Assembly (NCBI GenBank): GCA_029948255.1
Contig: JALIZF010001769.1
Location: 372,001-436,000 of the forward strand
From: Telmatactis stephensoni
Lineage: Eukaryota; Cnidaria; Anthozoa; Actiniaria; Isophelliidae
Direction of reading: 5' to 3'
DNA length: 64,000 nucleotides
Part shown: positions 62,756 to 64,000 of the stretch, in pieces
How positions within the stretch are numbered: the stretch's first letter is position 1
How the letters are laid out: the number at the start of each line of letters is the position of its first letter
The notes under the pieces: generated by a model
What the model saw: the letters and a program-made list of their open reading frames with translations, nothing else
Told to the model about the DNA's origin: nothing
The model's database searches: none
Program-made: the position numbers and the translations under genes

Positions 62756-63680
62756 TACTACAGATCTTCTTAATAAAATAGAAGAACTTAATAACAATGG
62801 GCCGCTGCCTAATGATGCATTGGGATGTTGTTGCCATGTTTCCAAACATTGATAATGACCTCGGTATCGCGGCAGTGAGGAATGCTTTGGAAACAAGAAC
62901 TAACAAGAACTCACCGTTGAGGCAGTTGAAATTTGTCTTATTTCTAACAATAGCCAGTTTAATAACACTCATTTTGTGCAGAAACACGGTACAGCTATGG
63001 GGCCAAAGAATGCCTGTAGTTATGCCGATTTAGCCATGGGACTTATAGATCAGAAAGCTAAGTTTGAGGGTACTATTAAGCCTAATCTCTGGTGGAGATA
63101 TAGAGATGATGTCATTGATATTTGGACAGAGGGTCTAGAAAGACTCCATGGATTTACGGAATACATCAATTCTCTATATCCCACGATTAAATTTACTGCT
63201 GAGTGCTCCAAGCATAGTTTGAATGTTCTTGATTTAACTTTGCATCTCAAAGAAGGTTATATTCACACTGATGTTTATGCCAAACCCACGGATAGTCATC
63301 TCTTTTTGCCTTTTTCAAGTTCACACCCTCTTCACTGTAAGAAATCGATTCCTTATGGGGTGGCCCTTAGGTTAAATAGAAATTGCTCATCCACGGACTC
63401 TTTGAATGTGCGGTGTGTTGAGTACAAGAGATACTTAACCCACCAAGGTTACGCTTCGGAGCTCGTTGATGAGCAATTTCGAAAAGCACGAACCAAGAAG
63501 CGCCAAGATATCTTAAAACCTACTAAAAAGAACAAAAAAAAGTCTTTCCATTGGTAATGGACTATAATCCTAGGCTACCAGATATCTCTAAAATTCTTAA
63601 GAAGCATTCACATGATCACACTTACTAAATACGGCCTCTTTGAAAGAAATGTTTCCACCTAGGTCAATAATGCCAGCTTA

Positions 63681-63826
63681 TTCTTGGGTTGCATGTGACG
63701 TCACGGCAGCCATCTTGGATGAACTTCAACAAAAGATTTCTCATTAGCGCCTGTTGTTTGTTCATCCAACATGGCTACCGCTTCATTGTCTTTGGATTCC
63801 CGAAGGTACGGATGCAACCCAGCAAT
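63681..63826. mobile_element. MITE carrying CRE-like and YY1-like motifs, copy 2
   Basis: This is the second copy of the element at 28139-28285 in the same orientation, with TTGGGTTGCATGTGACGTCA on the left and ATGCAACCCAGCAAT on the right. It separates the Penelope RT domain from its zinc-binding linker. Confidence 0.75.
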
Positions 63827-64000
63827 GAAGAACAAAAAACTTAAAATAAATTTTAGCACCTTCTAGGATGTTTTAAGTGTTCAAGGAAATGCGACCTGTG
63901 CAAAAACTATCTTTTAGAATCTCCAACTTTTCATGCTCAGAATTTTTCCACAGGCCGTATTTATAAAATTAAAGAAGCCTTAGGATGTACTTCTTCAAAT

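Larger units (their letters stand above)
62100..64000 (+). pseudogene. Penelope-like retroelement, interrupted and running off the right edge
   Basis: The N-terminal part (62145-62328) has the LTRGERVALRNLK and VVRIQDKGSRFVCLDKEE segments typical of Penelope-like reverse transcriptases. The RT core follows in shifted frames: DVVAMFPNIDNDLG (about 62825), then a 193-codon frame at 62976-63557 with GTAMGPKNACSYADLAMG, WWRYRDDVIDIW, SLNVLDLTLH and YVKPTD-type motifs. Near the right edge (about 63860-64000) a C-x2-C-x3-C-x2-C cluster precedes FSTGRIYKIKEALGC, the linker before the GIY-YIG endonuclease, which must lie outside the window. Stops, frameshifts and two inserted MITEs show the copy is inactive. 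Removing the MITE at 62613-62755 plus one TA restores a continuous frame across its site. Confidence 0.88.

Overview
The window is eukaryotic, intron-rich DNA, most likely from an anthozoan cnidarian (coral or sea anemone). The evidence is indirect: compact multi-exon animal genes with GT-AG introns, many miniature inverted-repeat elements, LINE and Penelope-like fragments, and multi-copy cholinesterase-type genes. I cannot name the species.

Two conserved genes sit head to head in the middle. SNRNP35, the U11/U12 minor-spliceosome 35K protein, is on the minus strand (19202-24187, seven exons). A TDRD5-like gene with LOTUS and Tudor domains is on the plus strand (24583-41152, 22 exons, 887 predicted residues, all phases consistent). 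They share a 395-bp interval with an NRF1-like site. TDRD5 introns hold inverted repeats, a roughly 1.1-kb minisatellite, several TA-flanked MITEs, and a 37-bp tandem repeat that copies the end of an exon together with its splice donor.

Three carboxylesterase/cholinesterase-like genes flank this pair. Gene 1 (plus, 11740-16888) has all seven exons, but two inserted bases frameshift exon 6. Genes 2 (minus, 43509-51962) and 3 (minus, 54593-58118) are a segmental duplication. Gene 2 lacks the exon that carries the catalytic acid, and its loss keeps the frame. Gene 3 has all three catalytic residues but no first exon in the window. All three appear to end in a short intron followed by a 53-nt exon that completes a C-terminal membrane helix.

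The rest is mostly repeats. At 1-2700 there is a foldback element inside a TGTCTN microsatellite and one possible signal-peptide exon. At 5.6-11.5 kb there are satellites, two overlapping small secreted-peptide ORFs, and a LINE split by a TTAA-flanked 1.65-kb foldback. At 45-51.4 kb (gene 2 introns) there are a SINE, LINE tails, a retroelement gag-like fragment and two Mutator-like MITEs with perfect 9-bp duplications. At 58-64 kb there are a triplicated foldback, a LINE C-terminus and a Penelope-like retroelement that carries two MITEs and runs off the right edge.

No rRNA, functional tRNA, CRISPR array or bacterial-type operon was seen. All exon models are predictions from splice sites, phase and family similarity.
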